From assembly GCA_008921705.1 (NCBI GenBank), contig VFFE01007080.1, positions 181,191 through 245,190 on the forward strand: a stretch of 64,000 bases of DNA, in the 5' to 3' direction. Within the stretch, counting starts at the first letter, position 1. Each line of letters starts with the position of its first letter. A model generated the notes under the pieces. That model searched no databases. It worked only from the letters and a program-made list of their open reading frames with translations, and was not told the origin of the DNA. Shown one piece after another: positions 57,073 to 64,000 of the stretch. The translations under genes were made by a program, and so were the position numbers. This stretch comes from Burhinus oedicnemus (Eukaryota; Chordata; Aves; Charadriiformes; Burhinidae).

Positions 57073-58788
57073 AAGAGAACAAACCTTGGAAGGATCGTCC
57101 ATGAAGGAAAGAGCATCTGTGTTTATCTTGTGGGCTTTTATAAAGCCCTGCAAATACACAAGAATCTCCAGATATAAGGTAAAACGTAGTGGGGCTGTTC
57201 TATGAAGGTCACAGTAGAGATTTAACTAGAGACCTTCTCCAAGGCCCAAAGGCAACTTCTTCAGCCAAGTCCAGTTGCAGGCTACTGCAGGCACTGAGAA
57301 GTGGCGTCCCCCTCGAATAGACAAGGAAATTGCAGGACAGACAGCGAAGTTTAGCTGAAGGTCATGCACAAATAACCTGGAAGAACCACAAGCATCTATT
57401 CTGTGCCCATTTACCTTAACCTTTAGGGTGCGTTCCTCTTCCAGACTGTGAAGTCAGGGGAAGATTCAGAAGATGCTAAAGTATACGGACTCATTTTTGA
57501 AAAGCCTAAGGGAGATGACTGTTCAACACCCTCTGATTTCTTTGAAAATCCCACCCATAGTCTCCAAAGGATTTAAACTAGAAACTGGTCCAAGCCATAG
57601 CTGTTTGGAGTTGGGTCAGGATGCAGACTTCAAACACCCCAAACCTCTGGGGGTTGTTTCAGCTGAGGTTCCAGTTCAGCCCACATTGTTTAGGGACTGC
57701 AGAAGTTGTACAATAAAGATGTGAAAATGTATTTGAAATGCTAAATACAAACATAAAATCCAAGCCCTAAATTAAAGCCCGTTATCCGATTCAGCTCTAA
57801 CTAGGCAGCCGGTTACACAGTTACTATAAGACTGCTATTAACTGGCCAACGATTATTCCTCCAAATCCTTTGTCACTGAATAGAGGGAAGGAGAAAGACA
57901 TTTCTTTCAGCTTTTTCACAGAGCTTATGACTCCAGTAACAAGATTGCCAGACTTCTGTTCAAAAAGGACCCAACACAGTATCTCCAAGCCAAACCGGAG
58001 ATGACCCACAGGAATTCATCTCACACCCAGATTAAGGCACCAGCTACATTTCTCTGAAAAGGACCGAGAGCCCAGCTTCTGGTGTGAAAGAAAACTCAAC
58101 AGAATGACGAGATGGGCATGACACGCAACAATATGATTTAGTTACAGCTCCAGGAAGACTAAAGGACTGTCTCTATCAGGCTGAAAGGGTGCCACACTAG
58201 ATCATCAAGATAGTCATTCAGAAACCAAGTCATCCTGCAGGGAGCGTAAATCCTGCGCATGCTGTAGAAGTTTCCTAGCTGGCTTTAAATCAGATGTTAG
58301 AAACAGAATTAACTGATTCTTCTTGCTTGGGATAACAGTACATAAACAGGAATGAAGGTTACAGGTAAGTAATTTGTGGCTAGCATTTAACTGGCCAGCA
58401 AATTTGATGTTTATTGCTCTAAAAATAGCATGCATATTTTTATGTGTTCTGGACATATTACAAAGAATCACTTTTATGAGCTTCTTTTATTACTTTATGA
58501 GCTCAAACAAAATGTCAGATAGTTCTTTCTTGTGACAGAATTTGCTGCATCCTCATGCAGAAATTATTCACCCATGACCCCAATCCTCTCTACCAACCTG
58601 AGTTTTAAAGAAGCCTTTAATTTTGACTTGTCAGGTTAAATATTGTCACTTACAGTGCAGTACTGCCTATGAGCTTCCAGCATGAACTAGATTCTCAATG
58701 TCCCATTGTCCCACTCCGGGGATAAACCTAAAAAGCAGTTCTACGAGACAGCTCCTGAGACAGAAATACCTTGTCATACCCCTCTTCA

Positions 58789-64000
<5,212 letters not shown>

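Overview
The window is the interior of one vertebrate gene on the minus strand. It is best read as CSMD2 (CUB and Sushi multiple domains 2), a giant cell-surface protein. Thirty consecutive internal coding exons lie between 61160 (5' side of the gene) and 660 (3' side). Joined in order they give 4,616 coding bases (about 1,538 codons) with no stop, frameshift or phase conflict. Every junction has AG/GT splice signals and the domain order is that of the CSMD family. By family numbering they encode the second half of CUB8, sushi 8, then CUB9-sushi 9 through CUB14-sushi 14, then the first six members (sushi 15-20) of the uninterrupted sushi block. Signal peptide, N-terminal CUB/sushi units, remaining sushi domains, transmembrane helix and cytoplasmic tail are outside the window.

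The organism looks like a bird. Two CR1 LINE 3' ends carry the avian-type ATTCTATGATT terminus, other repeats are scarce, and the DNA is GC-rich with compact introns (93 bp to 6.8 kb). That compactness suits a small, gene-dense chromosome; in mammals the same gene spans hundreds of kilobases. Species cannot be named. The choice of CSMD2 over CSMD1 or CSMD3 rests on remembered paralogue-specific motifs in CUB14 and sushi 13, 14, 16 and 17, not on an alignment.

Layout in gene order: 64000-61161 is an intron whose upstream exon is not in the window. 61160-41417 holds CUB8 (second half) to the first CUB11 exon, with two large introns. 37088-26392 holds the rest of CUB11 to sushi 12. 23679-12837 holds CUB13 to sushi 14. 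7417-660 holds sushi 15-20, one exon per domain. 659-1 is the start of the next intron. CUB8, 9, 12, 13 and 14 are two-exon CUBs (only the second exon of CUB8 is present), CUB10 and CUB11 use three exons each, and sushi 11 and 13 are split over two exons.

Non-coding content: three recognisable CR1 fragments, one probable ancient sauropsid dispersed repeat, a 45-bp tandem duplication, a perfect 11-bp-stem inverted repeat, an alternating purine-pyrimidine tract, several A/C-rich (G/T-rich) tracts, two CpG-dense blocks and several AT-rich blocks that look like candidate conserved enhancers. I see no second protein-coding gene, RNA gene, CRISPR array or prokaryotic feature, and no novel system. 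The interest lies in the intronic elements and in gene structure.
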